A stretch of 64,000 nt of DNA, taken from contig CM030717.1 of NCBI GenBank assembly GCA_017979445.1, positions 18,463,288 to 18,527,287 on the forward strand, in the 5' to 3' direction. The position numbers and the translations under genes are program-made. Within the stretch, counting starts at the first letter, position 1; every line of letters starts with the position of its first letter. The notes under the pieces are model-generated. The model was not told where the DNA came from and did no database searches. It saw only the letters and a program-made list of their open reading frames with translations. Positions 32,730 through 44,570 of this stretch are shown here, one piece after another. The stretch comes from Akebia trifoliata (Eukaryota; Streptophyta; Magnoliopsida; Ranunculales; Lardizabalaceae).

Positions 32730-34205
32730 TGAAAACGCCCTTGATTCGTGGGATGCGCGGATCCGCTTTTGATTTATTACGGTCTAGGAATCGAACACTG
32801 ACTCTAAAAGGTAAATAATACTAATCTACGAAAGAAAAATACGGGTCTGGGGATCACGTTACGGGATTGGAAGGTGCTAGGCACCAATCCCGCCCGGCAA
32901 ACACCGGTCTCTACTAATTTCCAAATAAACTACATTGCTAAAAAGACCTAAATAATAATAAAAAGATAAAAATAGTCACCTTTTTCGAATGCAACGATTT
33001 TATTCCCTCAGATCTGATAGAACAGTTCTTTGTACAGTGCTCCTTGCTTCGTTCTGTCACTGGATTCGCTTTAGACCTCCAAGACGAAGTACCTCCTTCT
33101 TAGATCTGAATTTTGCTGATTTTTTTATGGATTTCTGGGTGTTTTTGAAGGGTTTCTAGGTGTTTTTTGAGCTAAAGTTGAGGTATGAGTATTTGGTAAG
33201 GAGTTAGGACTTCAAAATTAGGGTTTATGGGAGGCTAGGGAGGCTCCTTGATCTACTTTTCCTAAGGTTTATTTTTTGATACGAAAATAGGTTGTAGGGA
33301 CCCTTATTTATAGATTTTTTTAGATGTTTTTTACTTACTGTTAGATTAGAATTGTTTTAAATAGAGTTAGTGTTTAATTAGAATTATAGATTTAGTGTTA
33401 GAGTTTAATTAGAATTATTTTAAATAGAGTTACAGTTTAATTAGAATTATTTTAGGATTTTGACTTTTAGTCTTACTTGATTGACTTGACTTTAGGATTT
33501 TGACTTGAGTCTTACTTGATTGACTTGACTTTAAGATTTTGACTTGAGTCTTACTTGATTGACTTTAATTTTAATTAGGATTTCACTTTACATCAATTAA
33601 TCTTTTAATTAATAATTTTGGAATTTTTAATTATTAAAATTGTAAAATTATCATTTTACCATCGGAGATGACTTTTTGTGTTTTAAATCGGTTTTCGATA
33701 TTCTAAGATGTTTTGGAATCGATTTTTTATAAGAAATTCGATGAAAATATTAATTTGTACCTTTTATGAAATTTTTTATGCGAAATGATCGTGAACTTTA
33801 TGAGGGGCATTTTCGTAATTTTATCAAATTTTGTGAAAATTGACGAAATAATTATTTGATTTTGATTTGTTATTTTATGTGTTTGAAAGGATTTTCTTAA
33901 GCGTACTGTAGGCTCTAGGGATATTTTGATGTTAGGGCTATTTTGGTAATTTGATCATTTTTTAGTGATTTTTATCTTGAAATTTCCTTTTGTGTGTATG
34001 ATGATGATTTCTAGGCTTTTAGGATTATATTTTCCTAGCATAGCGTGATTTCTAAAGTTTCGTTAATTTGAGATACCTCATCCGAATTTTTGAAACACAT
34101 CTAGTAAAAAAATAGAGCATTAGAATAATCATCCATCATTGGGAATCGTTGCAATCGGGTTGACGAGTTGATTAATCAGGCGAGTGCAAAAATGGGGTGT
34201 TCACA
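32730..34205 (-). repeat. LTR B (5' LTR of Tat-type element)
   Basis: It is 1476 bp. In plus coordinates it runs from TGAAAACGCCC to GGGGTGTTCACA. It lacks about 26 bp present in LTR A near its outer end, and has an extra GACTTGACTTTA-type repeat unit at 33455-33575. The order and content otherwise match LTR A. Confidence 0.92.
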
Positions 34206-34675
34206 TGATTATTCAGGAAAATGCATCGGGCGCACCTTGTACCTTTGCACACACTCACGAAAATGCATATTCTTGTGTGCATCATGACATGTCCCCATAA
34301 GTCCCGTAGTCGGATCAAAGTTAACTTGATCCATTAGGATAAGGGAGACACATGTGAATACTACAACTTCAGTATAGTACTTTCGAGTATATGAAATTGG
34401 AACATCCCATACTGCTTGACTATGTGAAACTATAAGATATATCGGTTTTTTGGATTGAGGTGACTTAAATTTTGTCTTAACCTAGCCTTAATCATATAGT
34501 GAGCTTAGAAACCCAAACCTAGGTATTTTCCCATTAAGTCATGACTCGAATTAACTATGGGTGCTCTTGGGTTGCTTTATTTAATCCAATCAAAAAGTAT
34601 GTAGGTGGACTAGTCCACAATTCTCAAATTGAACCTGTACTACTGGTCTAACCCAATAGACGTAATTGATGAGGC
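34206..34675 (+). repeat. Inverted fragment of Tat-type leader
   Basis: The reverse complement of this stretch matches 30060-30960. Shared boxes include the GGATTAAATA-GAGCAACCC region near 34570 and ACAACTYCAGT followed by GTACTTTCGAGTATAT near 34365. It abuts LTR B on one side and the Tekay LTR on the other, and is probably the remnant of a second, oppositely oriented Tat-type element. Confidence 0.65.
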
Positions 34676-35047
34676 TATAATGACCTGAAAAAAAATTAAT
34701 GCATATCTCAAGGAAAGATTTGTCGCTTTTGAAGTTGATTATAAAAGTATGGATCCTTAATTTCAAATAATTGAAGTAAACTAACTTCACCAATAGATTT
34801 AGAAGGGTCAAAAAACATACTTTAGACTGTAAGCATGTTTTAATCCGAAGTCGAACAAAAAAGTTATCAAATCCTTGAATTTCGTGTCAACTTTTACCCA
34901 ATAGGTAAAAAGTTAATTTTTGGGTATAATTTGAGGAATCCAATCACGTCATTAGTTTCATGTTGAAAAATCACTCGAAATAGAGTATAAGAATGTCAGC
35001 ATTTCGGAAAAGTAATTCCTGAAATGACGTTTACGACCCTACTTAAG

Positions 35048-35055
35048 TATAAATA
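35048..35055 (+). promoter_or_regulatory. TATA box of Tekay 5' LTR
   Basis: TATAAATA lies in a context (ACTTAAG then TATAAATA) kept in the 3' LTR at 44203-44210, about 370-380 bp into each LTR. Confidence 0.6.
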
Positions 35056-36034
35056 TCTGGAACTAAAGAAAAATATGATTTTTCTTATTCTTTTCTCCCA
35101 ACAAAACTCAACCCTATTTTTCCTTGACTTTTGCAACTCAGATCTACGATGAACTAGAATGATCTCAGCTTTGCCGGAAGAAGGAAAGTCATACGTGTCG
35201 TCGAAGACTACGTTTGGACATAAATATTTTCGATTTTCGTTTGAGGAAAAATTCTGAAATTGGTCGGAGGCGATCCAAAATTCCGTTCAATCATAAAAAA
35301 TAGTTCAAGGTAGGATGCCTTCCCTTCTACTCTCTAGTTGTATGATATTTTCCATAGAAAATAATCTTGATCATTGATATTTTTTTCATTTTTTCATTTA
35401 TCGATAAATTGACAAAATTCATGTATGTTAGTTTCGATTAAGCATAGTTCTAAGATTTTTATTGATTAGATTATGTTTCCTCAAACCTATAAGAAGTGTT
35501 GGATAGATAGAATTGAAGTTTTCATTAGTTTTCATTGAAATTTCGAATAAGAAGGACATTTCAACTTATCTAGTGAAAATAGCAAACCCGCGAGCAAATT
35601 CATGATTTTTGGCTTGCTGTCGGTTCCACCGGCCCAAGGCAATGCTCCAACCAATTTTATCAAAAAAAATTCAAAAATTATTTTTGAATTTGTCTTTTGT
35701 TTTGTCAAAATGGTTACTTATAAAAATCACCTTCATTTAATTACATTTACTTTAAATTATATAATGAAATTAAGGTTTTACCACCCATTTGGAAACTTTG
35801 GGATTGGTTTTAAGATCCAAATTTCATTGTATTAAAATTTGATTTTTGATTTTAAAAGTAAAACGTAAATTTTGACGTTTTTGCCCAATTTTCGAAACTC
35901 AGTATTTTTATCGTTCCTTTGAATTAAGCTATAAAAATTACATAGTGATTTTCATGTTGTCGAGGGCTTCCATTTATAAAAAAAGTTATTTTCAATTTAA
36001 ACAACTTTGAAAAATCATTTTTTCCAACACTTAG

Positions 36035-37256
36035 GCAATGTTTGTTTGCGCTATTTTTCAGTGCTTATTGTTGAAAAAAATTAAATTCAACACTTTTTGT
36101 CAAAATAGCACGTTTGTTTACTCTATATTTTCAGCGCTTATTGCTGAAAATAAGTGAAAAAATTAAGCACGATGTTAATGCTGAAAAAAAGTGCTGAAGC
36201 GGTAAGTACTTCGTTTTTTTTGACACGGACAAGTTTGCCCTTCATTTTTTTGAGCATGGACAAGTATGCCTTTATTCTTAAAAGGATATTACCTCTTATA
36301 TCCCATGGATAAGTATATAAGCTCCCCACAAATTAATAAACCCACACCATGACAAAATTATTTTGTCTTATATGAGTTAAAAGTTTTGGAATGAGTTAAT
36401 TTTTGGTGAGGATGATCTCCTCATTAGTATATAGGCACCCCACAAATTAATAAACCCACACCATGGCTAAATTATTTTGTCTTATATGGGTTAAAAGTTT
36501 TGGAATAAGTTAATTTTTTATGAGGATGATCTCTACAATGAGGAGATCATCCTCACCAAAAATCAGCACATCTTGAAATTTCTAACCCTATCAAAACAAG
36601 TTCAAGAACCATAAATCGTCCCTTTTTTTTTTTTTAAAAACTATTTTTGACAAGTTAGAAGTTTCAAAATGAACTGATTTTTGGTGAGGATGATCTCTAG
36701 ACCATATAGACCATCCTCACTAAATATTTGATCATTCCAAAAACTTTAACCCACATAAAACAAAAAACAAAAATTGTTTATGGTGTGAGTTGCCCTTATT
36801 AATTCATAGGGTACTTTTATAATTACACATCCCTTCATTTCCATCGAAAATTATTCATCCACAATTAAGTTCTTTTAATATTGATTTCAAATTTTGGTGA
36901 TTTGTATGACATTATTATTTTTAATTTGAAATTTGTGAGCTTTTATAAATAGAAATTATAATTTATAAATTGAAGATTTGAGTATTATTTATTATTTAAA
37001 AATGAATTTTATTTTAATTTTATAAGAAATAATATATTTTATTGTGTTTGATAAGAAATAGGCATTTGAAACATGTAAACAATGTATAAAATATGATTGT
37101 AAGGGTAACAAAGATAATTTACCAGCTTCAGCAATGTGTAACAAATATGTTTCAACATCTAAATAAACAACGTTTTCAGTACTTAAATTCAGCGCTTATA
37201 AGTTTCAGCGCTTAATGCTATTCAGCACTTATTTTTTTCAGTTTGACAAACAACAT
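36035..37256. mobile_element. MITE-like TIR element inside Tekay 5' LTR
   Basis: The ends are imperfect inverted repeats. The left reads CAATGTTTGTTTG and continues to TTTTTCAGTGCTTATT. The right, reversed, reads ATGTTGTTTGTC, then ACTGAAAAAAATAAGTGCTG. CTTAG flanks both sides (36030-36034, 37257-37261). The solo LTR at 27320-27345 has the same flanking sequence with no insert (CACTTAGCCAAATTTTC), which is an empty site. Repeated CAGCGCTTA boxes occur near both ends. No transposase. The TIRs and boxes suggest a hAT-like or other MITE; the superfamily is unresolved. Confidence 0.78.
36318..36770. repeat. Tandem 108-bp duplication and foldback inside the MITE
   Basis: Two units (about 36318 and 36427) share CCCCACAAATTAATAAACCC and AAAAGTTTTGGAAT. 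The palindromic boxes GAGGATGATCTC and GAGATCATCCTC face each other at 36520-36560 and again at about 36685-36720. The same foldback family occurs at 63419-63664. Confidence 0.75.
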
Positions 37257-38857
37257 CTTAGTCAAAATTTCAGAGTTTTTTAGTTTTATGTCTTATGGCT
37301 AAATCGTGTTTTCTGAGTCTTTCTACTCAACCAAAACCATCGAATGAAATTAGTTGACATTTTATGGATCTTGAATAACTTTAAAATGTGAAACTACTTT
37401 GATAAATATGTGAAAAATTAGACGATGGATTGATCGATTTATTGATGGATGGATAAAGAAAATGTTTGTTTTTGATTGATTAATGGGATAGTACCTCCAG
37501 TTTTATGTAGTGACCATGCCACGTAAGACATGATAGATAGATTGATTGATAGATAGAAATGACAGATGGATATCACTGGAGAGCACTATCGAATCTTCTT
37601 TGTATTTTTGATAAAAAAAAAACTAGTATATAGTATACAAAATAAATTATTTTATTTATTAGAAAAGGTTCGAAGAAAACCCATAAAAAGTGACTTGTTG
37701 TTGTGTATTCGAAAGCAACGAGTGAATAAAAAACAACGCTAGATGTCATACGTTCTATGTTAGTATGGGATACCTTAGAGCATATTACAACTTATGAGAT
37801 CCGGGAATTTTTCCTATTTAATTTTTGGAGAATTTTGTGTGTAGAAGCGGTCTTTGTGTAATGTAGACGTAGGCAAGATTCACATGCATTGCCTCTTGAT
37901 ACTCTTTGACACGAAGGGTCTCCTAGGTTAGTTAGTGATCACTGTTAGTCTGTAATTATCAAATGGTCGGTCTTACCGTTAGTTGAACTCAATATTGGGT
38001 TCGTGGTCAACAACTAGTCCGAGTCTGATAAATTGTCATCCAATCATAGTATGATAGATTGGCCACAAAATCAGATAATCACCATGGAATTCCACATTGG
38101 ATTAAAACTTTGGAATATTGAATTACCATAGTTGAGGCGGTTATATTGGTGTGTTCTTCTGCTCTCTTGTCGACTACACCGCCATGTTCGTATTATGTAT
38201 ATTTTTTTTATTTTGTAATGATTGATAGATGTTTTCTCTTTGAAAGTTGCAAATGTTATTTTAAATGATAGAAATGATAGATTGAAGTAAATTACAATTG
38301 TTTACTGAGTATGCTTAGACATTTATCGTATGTTACATTATAAAAACCTACATTATTTAACTATTCAGATGATTACTCATGCATGTATGACTCATTGTTA
38401 GAACGACGTTTATCCTACTAACATTCTCCTATTGCTCACCCTATCCTTCACATTATAGATTATTCAGCTTTTGAGGAGCTTTTCTTTGAAGAGTCATTTG
38501 TGGAGATCCCTACAAATGATCATGTTGATGTTTTTCCGCCATCGTCTATTTGAGGATTTTTAGAGGACCTTAGCGATTATTTGTTTAAAGAGAAGAAACA
38601 TGTTTGTTTGAGAGTTTTATAATATAATGTATTAGGATATTGAGGATTTGGTTTACAATTATGTTTAATGACAGCTTTCGTTACTCTATATATTTATGGA
38701 TGTTAGTTATTTTGGTTCTACTGCATAGAACTTCATTTCGTAAATATGTTTGTCTATGTTTGTTCTATCAGGTTGTATGTGTGTGGTTATCTCATGCTTT
38801 GAGATTCTGACTAATGCATCATTAGGATTCGTATTGGGATTTTAGGGCGTGACAATG

Positions 38858-38869
38858 TACTATCAGAGC
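38858..38869 (+). other. Degenerate PBS of Tekay element
   Basis: TACTATCAGAGC starts a few bases after the 5' LTR end and matches TGGTATCAGAGC at 10 of 12 positions. Confidence 0.7.
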
Positions 38870-39137
38870 TTAATATTAGTTCTGAATGAGATGAAATGTC
38901 TAGAGGTCTGTTAGAGTCTAGATTGGAGATTGGATCAGGAATAATAGAAAATTCCTTAAGGATATTAAGTACGAGGCAATAGTTATTTAAAGAATTAATG
39001 GACCAAGTACTATTAAATGAAATATGTTTAGATGCATAAATATTTGATGTATAATTAGTACTTTGCCTAGATTTTGATGAAATGTGTTTTGGATGTGGAG
39101 AAATTATAAAGATTGTTTAAATTGTAGATTTTATAAG

Positions 39138-40450
39138 ATGGCAGGCAGAAGTAAACCAAACAAAAGGCCACCACCCACAATTGTTGGGATGTCTGCATCT
39201 CGACAGCTTATGGAGATGAAGGCTATGGTTCAAGCCATAATGACATTCTCCCAAAATCAAGCAAAATTGGAATAGAGGCAAGCCAAGATGATGAAAGACC
39301 ATTTTCAAAGTTAGATAAGATTGGAAAAGAAACAAGTCAAATTAATGAAAGACCAATTAGCTTTCATGAAACAAATAACAGGAATGTTGGGAAGACAAAA
39401 TCATCTTACTGAGTACACTCCTGACACCACACCTAATCAGGGTATACCCCTATCTCACCAGCATAGATGCTTAGGCATGTGCAGTTGGTATGACCACTAT
39501 ATCAAGGTCATGCAGGTACTCTTCTAAGAATACAGGAGTATGAGGCCGCCCCAATTTGATGGAATTGCAGAGCTCACCATAACTGAGGAATGGTTGGAAG
39601 AGTCTGACAAATACTTATGCATCATGGAGTGTTTAGATGCACAAAAGGTCTTGTGTGCTTTTTTCATGCTTCAAAGGGGTACAGTAGATTGGTGGACTTC
39701 GGTGAAAGATAACCAACTAGAAATTCAAAACAGTTGGATGATCTTTCAGAGAATGTTCCTAGAGAAGTATCTTCCCACTAGCTTTAGAGATAGAAAGAGG
39801 ATGTAGTTTGATCAGTTGGCGTAGGGTAATATGAGAGTGGACCAGTATGAGTCCCATTTTACCTAATTGGCTTGTTATGCTCCCGAGCCGATTTCCACCA
39901 ACCAAATGAAAGTTGAGAAGTTTGTTAGAGGGTTGAAAATCACTTTCAGAAGTAGGATGGCAACCTTCGAGGTTACTAACTACTTTGAGGTGGTCACGAG
40001 AGCTCAATGGCTAGAGAGGGAAAATGAGGTCATCTATGAGCAAAGTGCTTGGATGAGGATGGTACCCTCACCGGCTAAGAGGTAGATGATTTATAGGCCC
40101 AGTAATTCAGGGCAACACAGGGCTAGTCAACCATAGAGTAGTTTTTGACCCCTAGTATTTGTAGGCTAGTGCCCGCAGAAGGTAGCAATACTAGTACTGG
40201 GTTGAAGTTAGACTACTTGATCATCGAGTTAGATGACTATAGGTTAGGGATAGATTTTAAGGCCTCAGGTCTAGACTGCCAGACCCCCATTATAGTTGTA
40301 AAGGGAATCTCAGGCGAGTAGGGAGTTGACTAGATGTTATAAATGTGGAGAGTTGGGACATCTAAGAAGACAATGCTCAAAGATTCCCCGGCATACTCAT
40401 GACTCGATGACCCAGGCTAGGGTCAATGCTATGACATAGGTTGATGCAAC
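39138..40450 (+). pseudogene. Tekay-type gag
   Basis: The ATG at 39138 opens MAGRSKPNKRPPPT. The Gag domain follows as MRPPQFDGIAELTITEEWLE, DAQKVLCAFFMLQRGTVDWW, and IFQRMFLEKYLPTSFRDRKR (39540-39806). A CCHC knuckle lies at 40335-40376 (CYKCGELGHLRRQC). Stops interrupt at several points, for example after AKLE near 39273 and after DRKRM at 39804. Gag forms the particle and packages RNA. The gene is dead. Confidence 0.85.
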
Positions 40451-40454
40451 AACT

Positions 40455-40907
40455 TCAGAGGATGTCGTGGAAGGTATAATCATGTTATACAATTGTTTAG
40501 CACATATTTTGATTAATTTGGATTCCATACATTTGTTTATATTGTCTAGCATGGTAGAAAAGTTAGAACTATCCACAACGGACACAAGTAGGACACTTTC
40601 ATTATTGACTTCGCTAGGAAATAAAATAATGCTAAATCATGTATGTAACACGTGTATTCTCCAGATAGGAGATATTTTATTTGAACTGAACTTAATAGTC
40701 TTAGAACTACAGGATTTTGACATCATCCTTGATATGAACTGGTTAGTAGCATACCATACATTTATAGATTGTTATGCGAAGACAGTTAAGTTTGATGTGT
40801 CGGGACAGCCAGAATTCAAGTTCAAGTTTAAAGGAATTCAGAATCGTGTAATCCGAATGATAAAACCATCAAGGAATATGACTGATTTCAATAGATTGTA
40901 TGGTTAG
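40455..40907 (+). pseudogene. Tekay-type aspartic protease
   Basis: The frame at 40467-40907 gives the flap and downstream core DIILDMNWLVAYHTFIDCYA, typical of gypsy protease. The active-site region reads LINLDSIHLF where the family has a D-x-G-S type motif, so the catalytic Asp is not conserved. The protein is inactive as written. Confidence 0.8.
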
Positions 40908-42070
40908 TGAAGTAAAAGAAGAATCACTAAAGGTGGAGGCAATTCGTATAGTGTGCAACTATCTCGATGTCTTTCCTAAAGAGTTACTTGGGTTACCCCC
41001 AATCATGAAGATTGATTTCTCAATCGTACTGATTCCAAGAACTAGACCCATATTGATTCCACCTTATCAAATGGCCCCAACAGAAATAAAGGAATTGAAA
41101 AGTTAATTAGAAAAATTAACAAGTTTGTGTTTTATTCGTCCGAGCAGTTTGCCTTGGGGTACTCCAGTTTTGTTCGTAAAAAAGAAAGATGGGTCAATGA
41201 GGTTGTGCATCGACCACCGTAAATTGAACCAGGTGACTATAAAGAACAAGTATTAGTCTCCTAGGATTGATGATCTGTTTGATAAACTGAGAGGTGCAAA
41301 ATACTTCTCAAAAATTGATCTAAGATCGAGATACCACCAGTTGAGGATCAAAGAGGAGAATATTTCGAAGACAACATTCAGAAAATGGTTAGGACACTTT
41401 GAGTACTTAGTAATGTCGTTTAGTTTAATTAATGCACCTACAATGTTTATGGATCTTATGTAGCAAGTATTTTGGGATTTCTTGAATGTCTTCATTATCA
41501 TCTTCATTGATGATATTTTAATATATTCGAAGATGGAATTTGAACATGAGGATCATTTGAATATCACACTTCACAGGCTATGCAATGAGAAGCTATATGC
41601 GAACTTCTCAAAGTGTGAATTCTAGATAGATGAAGTGAAATTCTTGGGTTACATAGTTTCTAAGAATAGGATATCTGTGGACCCGTCGAAGATCAAAACG
41701 ATTATGATTTGGCAGAGACCGACTATAGTTATTGAAATCAAGAGTTTTTTTGGACTTACGGGATTCTATTGTAGTTTTGTAGAAGGCTTCTCCAAGATTG
41801 CTTAGTCATTAACGAAGTTAACTCAGAAAGGGGCCAAGTTTGAATGGACTGATAGCTGTGAAACAACATTCTAGGTGTTGAAGGCTCGACTGAAGACGAC
41901 GCCAATTTTGATATTCCTTAGGCCAAGAGAGAAATATGTTATTTATGCAGATGTTTTTCATACAAGACTTGGTTGTGTACTAATGCAGGATGGTCGGATA
42001 ATTGCTTACGCATCCAAACAATTGAAGATCCACGAAAAAACTATTCAACTCATGATTTAGAATAATCGAC
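40908..42070 (+). pseudogene. Tekay-type reverse transcriptase and RNase H start
   Basis: It begins with the RT leader VFPKELLGLPP (near 40970). Palm motifs are visible: [36 protein letters not shown], and the catalytic FIDD at 41503-41514. Then come KCEF, VKFLGYIVSKNRISVDPSK, and RNase H ADVFHTRLGCVLMQ. At least six stops interrupt, several at positions where relatives have Gln or Trp (CAA or CAG to TAA or TAG, TGG to TAG), the pattern expected from cytosine deamination. The frame shifts near 42060. Confidence 0.9.
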
Positions 42071-43545
42071 TATAGTGCACGCACTCAAGGTTTGTAGACA
42101 CTACTTGTATGGGAAGACATTCGAAATATATTCAAATCACAAGAGCCTCAAGTATTTATTTTTGAAGAAGGACTTAAACATGAGGCAAAGGCGATAGATG
42201 AAGTACCTGAAAGACTACGAATTTATATTGCATTACCATCCTAGTAAGGCTAATGTAGTAACATATATTTTAAGTCATAGGAAAGATGGAGTGTTTGCTC
42301 ACATAAGGATTGAGGAATGGAAAATGCTAAAAATCGTAATTGATTATGCATTCAACATTTTCTCAGAAACAAATGAACATAAGTCCTATGTAGCTCAGAT
42401 GAGAGTAAAACCCAAAATCATTGAGAAAGTTATTGAAGCCTAGAAGATAGATAGAGAATTGAAAGTGTATCAAGAGAAAGCTGATGACTTTAGTGATCAG
42501 AGTTGGAGAATTCATGATTATGGTAGCATACGGTACAAGAAGAGACTTTGGGTTCCTTACGACGTTTTATTGAGGAAGGATATAATGGATGAAGCCTATA
42601 AGTCACATTTTTCTATTCATCCAAGAAATACCAAAATGTATCAGGACATGATGAATTTTTGGTGGCCAGGCATAAAAAAAATACATTTCCTAATATGTGA
42701 GTCATTGTATAACATGCCAGCAAGTGAAGCCCTGTAGGGTTGTTACAACTATTTCCTATTCTAAAATGGAAATGAGAGCATGTAACTATGGTTTTTGTTT
42801 GTGGGTTGCCGAAGGTTAGTGATGGGATTGATATAGTATGGGTGATTGTGGATAGACTTACTAAATCTACTCATTTTCTACCATCAAGATGATATATACT
42901 ATAAATAGATTGAATATGATTTATGTTTCAGAGATTGTGAAGTTACATCCCAATTTCTATTGTTTTGATAGGGATCTAGGTTTTACATCTCAATTCTAGC
43001 AAAGTTTCCAAGTTACTTTTGGTATGAAGTAGAAGATGAGTACAACATTCCATCCACAGACTGATGGGCAGTTAGAACGTATTATTCAGATATTAGAAGA
43101 CATGTTGAGAGCTTATGTACTAGAATTTGGAGGTAACTGGAAGAATCACTTGGCATTAGCCAAATTTTCCTATAACAATAGTTACCAATCCAGTATTGGC
43201 ATGGTACCATTTGAAGCATTGTAGGTAGGCTGTGCAGATCACCAAATTATTGGGCAAAAGTTGGGGATAGTATTTTGTTGTGACTCGACATCATCTCAAA
43301 GACTACTGAGTAGGTAGAAAAGTTATGCAGATCATCGTCGACGATCATTAGAGTTTGTGGTCAGTGACTTTGTGTTTTTTAAGGTTTCTCCTAGGAGAGG
43401 AATCAATAGGTTTGGGATTAAGGGCAAACTAAAACTGAGGTATGTAGGACCGTTTGAGATTATAGATAGAGTTGGTACGGTTGCATACAAGTTGGCATTA
43501 CTAGCTCAGTTAGAAATCACAATGTGTTTCATGTGTTAATGTTGA
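42071..43545 (+). pseudogene. Tekay-type RNase H end and integrase
   Basis: MKYLKDYEFILHYHPSKANV (42198) is the end of RNase H and connection. Zinc-binding integrase is seen in AYKSHFSIHPRNTKMYQDMM. Core motifs include IVWVIVDRLTKSTHFLP (near 42830) and STTFHPQTDGQLERIIQILE (43039). FEALxxG-like and KLSPRRGI-like positions follow (43200-43400), then the C-terminal GPFEIIDRVGTVAYKLALL. Frameshifts and stops occur throughout. Confidence 0.85.
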
Positions 43546-43780
43546 AGAAATATGAATCGAATCCATCTCATGTTATTGATTGGCAACCTTTGAATATAGA
43601 GGAAAACATATCATATGAAGAAGGACCAGTATAGATTCTTGACCTTAACGAGAAGATGTTGAAATCGCGAGCTATCCCATTGGTGAAAGTGCTTTGGAGA
43701 CATCACAATGTCAATGAAGCGACTGGGGAGAAAGAAATGGATATACAGACTCAATGTTCAGACTTATTCTTAGATTGAGG
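43546..43780 (+). pseudogene. Tekay chromodomain-like C-terminus
   Basis: The end of pol gives LVKVLWRHHNVNEATGEKEM and a final LFLD stop, which matches the chromodomain region at the end of Tekay/Del integrase. The domain is thought to guide insertion to heterochromatin. Confidence 0.65.
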
Positions 43781-43808
43781 TATGTTTAATTTTGATGACG
43801 AAATTCTT

Positions 43809-43824
43809 ATTAAGGGGGAGAGGA
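43809..43824 (+). other. PPT of Tekay element
   Basis: ATTAAGGGGGAGAGGA directly precedes the LTR start TGTAATG at 43825. Confidence 0.85.
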
Positions 43825-44570
43825 TGTAATGTCTTGAAAAAAATTTAGTGCGTATCTCAAAGAAAGATTTGTAGCTTTTGAAGTTGATTCTAAAAGTATG
43901 GATCCTTAATTTCAAATAATTGAGGTAAATTAACTTCACTAATAAATTCAGAAGGGTCAAAAAATGTACTTTAGACTGTAAGTATATTTTAATTAGAAGT
44001 TGAACAAAAAAATTATCATATCCTCAACTTTCGTGTCAATTTTTACCCAATAGGTAAAAAGTTAATTTGGGAGTATAATTTGAGAAATCTAATCACGTCA
44101 TTAGTTTTGTGTCAAAAAATCACTTGAAATAGAGTATAAGAATGTCCAAATCAATATTCGAGGAAAACAATTCCCAAAATGATGCTTACGTCCCCACTTA
44201 AGTATAAATAGCAGGAAGTAAAGAAAAATCTAATTTTTCTTATTCTTCTCTTCAAATAAAATTCAACCCTATTTTCCTCAACCTCTGCAACTAAGATCTA
44301 CGTCGAACTAGAACGATCTCAGCTTTGCTGGAAGAAGGAAAGTCGGACATGTAGTTGAGGACTATGTTTGCATGCAAAAATTTTCGATTTTCATTAGAAG
44401 TAAAATTCTGAAATTGGCCAGAGGCGATCCTAAACTCTGTTCAACCGTCGAAAATAGTCTGAGGTAAGATGCTTTTTCTTCTATTCTCTAGCTGTACGAT
44501 ATTTTCTATAGAAAATAATCTTGATTGTTGATATTATTCTTGTGAAAATTGCATTTAGGATTTTAACGAA
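43825..44570 (+). repeat. Tekay 3' LTR, first part only
   Basis: The sequence matches 34676 to about 35370 closely, including the TATA box at 44203, and stops matching near 44540-44570. About 270 bp of unmatched sequence follow before the LTR end of copy 2 begins to match the solo LTR at about 44840. The junction is probably an old deletion or template switch between two elements. Confidence 0.8.

Larger units (their letters stand above)
19952..34205 (-). mobile_element. Tat-type Ty3/gypsy element without pol (minus strand)
   Basis: Read on the minus strand, the 5' LTR is 34205-32730, followed by a primer site, a leader of about 3 kb, a decayed gag (about 29345 to 24680), a 3' region of about 3.3 kb full of tandem repeats, a PPT, and the 3' LTR 21409-19952. 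The length is 14.25 kb, including a 3.4-kb solo LTR inserted in gag. No reverse transcriptase, integrase or protease motif was found in either flank of gag. This is the structure of large gag-only non-autonomous elements (TR-GAG type). The LTRs differ by roughly a tenth at first sight and by a 26-bp indel, so it is much older than the copia. Flanking 5-bp sequences (AGTAC left, TGATT right) do not match. Confidence 0.82.
34676..38854 (+). repeat. Tekay 5' LTR (with MITE insertion)
   Basis: It begins TATAATGACCTG where the 3' LTR has TGTAATGTCTTG, and ends GGGCGTGACA before the PBS. Without the 1.2-kb MITE the length is about 2.95 kb. A TATA box TATAAATA lies at 35048. A single CGGTTCCACCGG motif lies at 35620. 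Its 35750-36034 part matches the solo LTR at 27030-27320. Confidence 0.85.
34676..44570 (+). mobile_element. Tekay/Del-type chromovirus, decayed (plus strand)
   Basis: The 5' LTR is 34676-38854 (with a MITE inside). A degenerate PBS (TACTATCAGAGC, 38858-38869) follows, then gag, protease, RT, RNase H, integrase and a chromodomain-like end. A PPT (AAGGGGGAGAGGA) precedes the 3' LTR start at 43825. Gypsy gene order with the trailing chromodomain region and long LTRs indicates Tekay/Del. Many stops and frameshifts make it dead. The 3' LTR is only about 740 bp long. From about 44570 the sequence switches to the LTR end of another element. Confidence 0.88.

Noticed and set aside
19947..34210. Target site duplication for the Tat element
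   Set aside because: AGTAC on the left and TGATT on the right do not match, so none is claimed.
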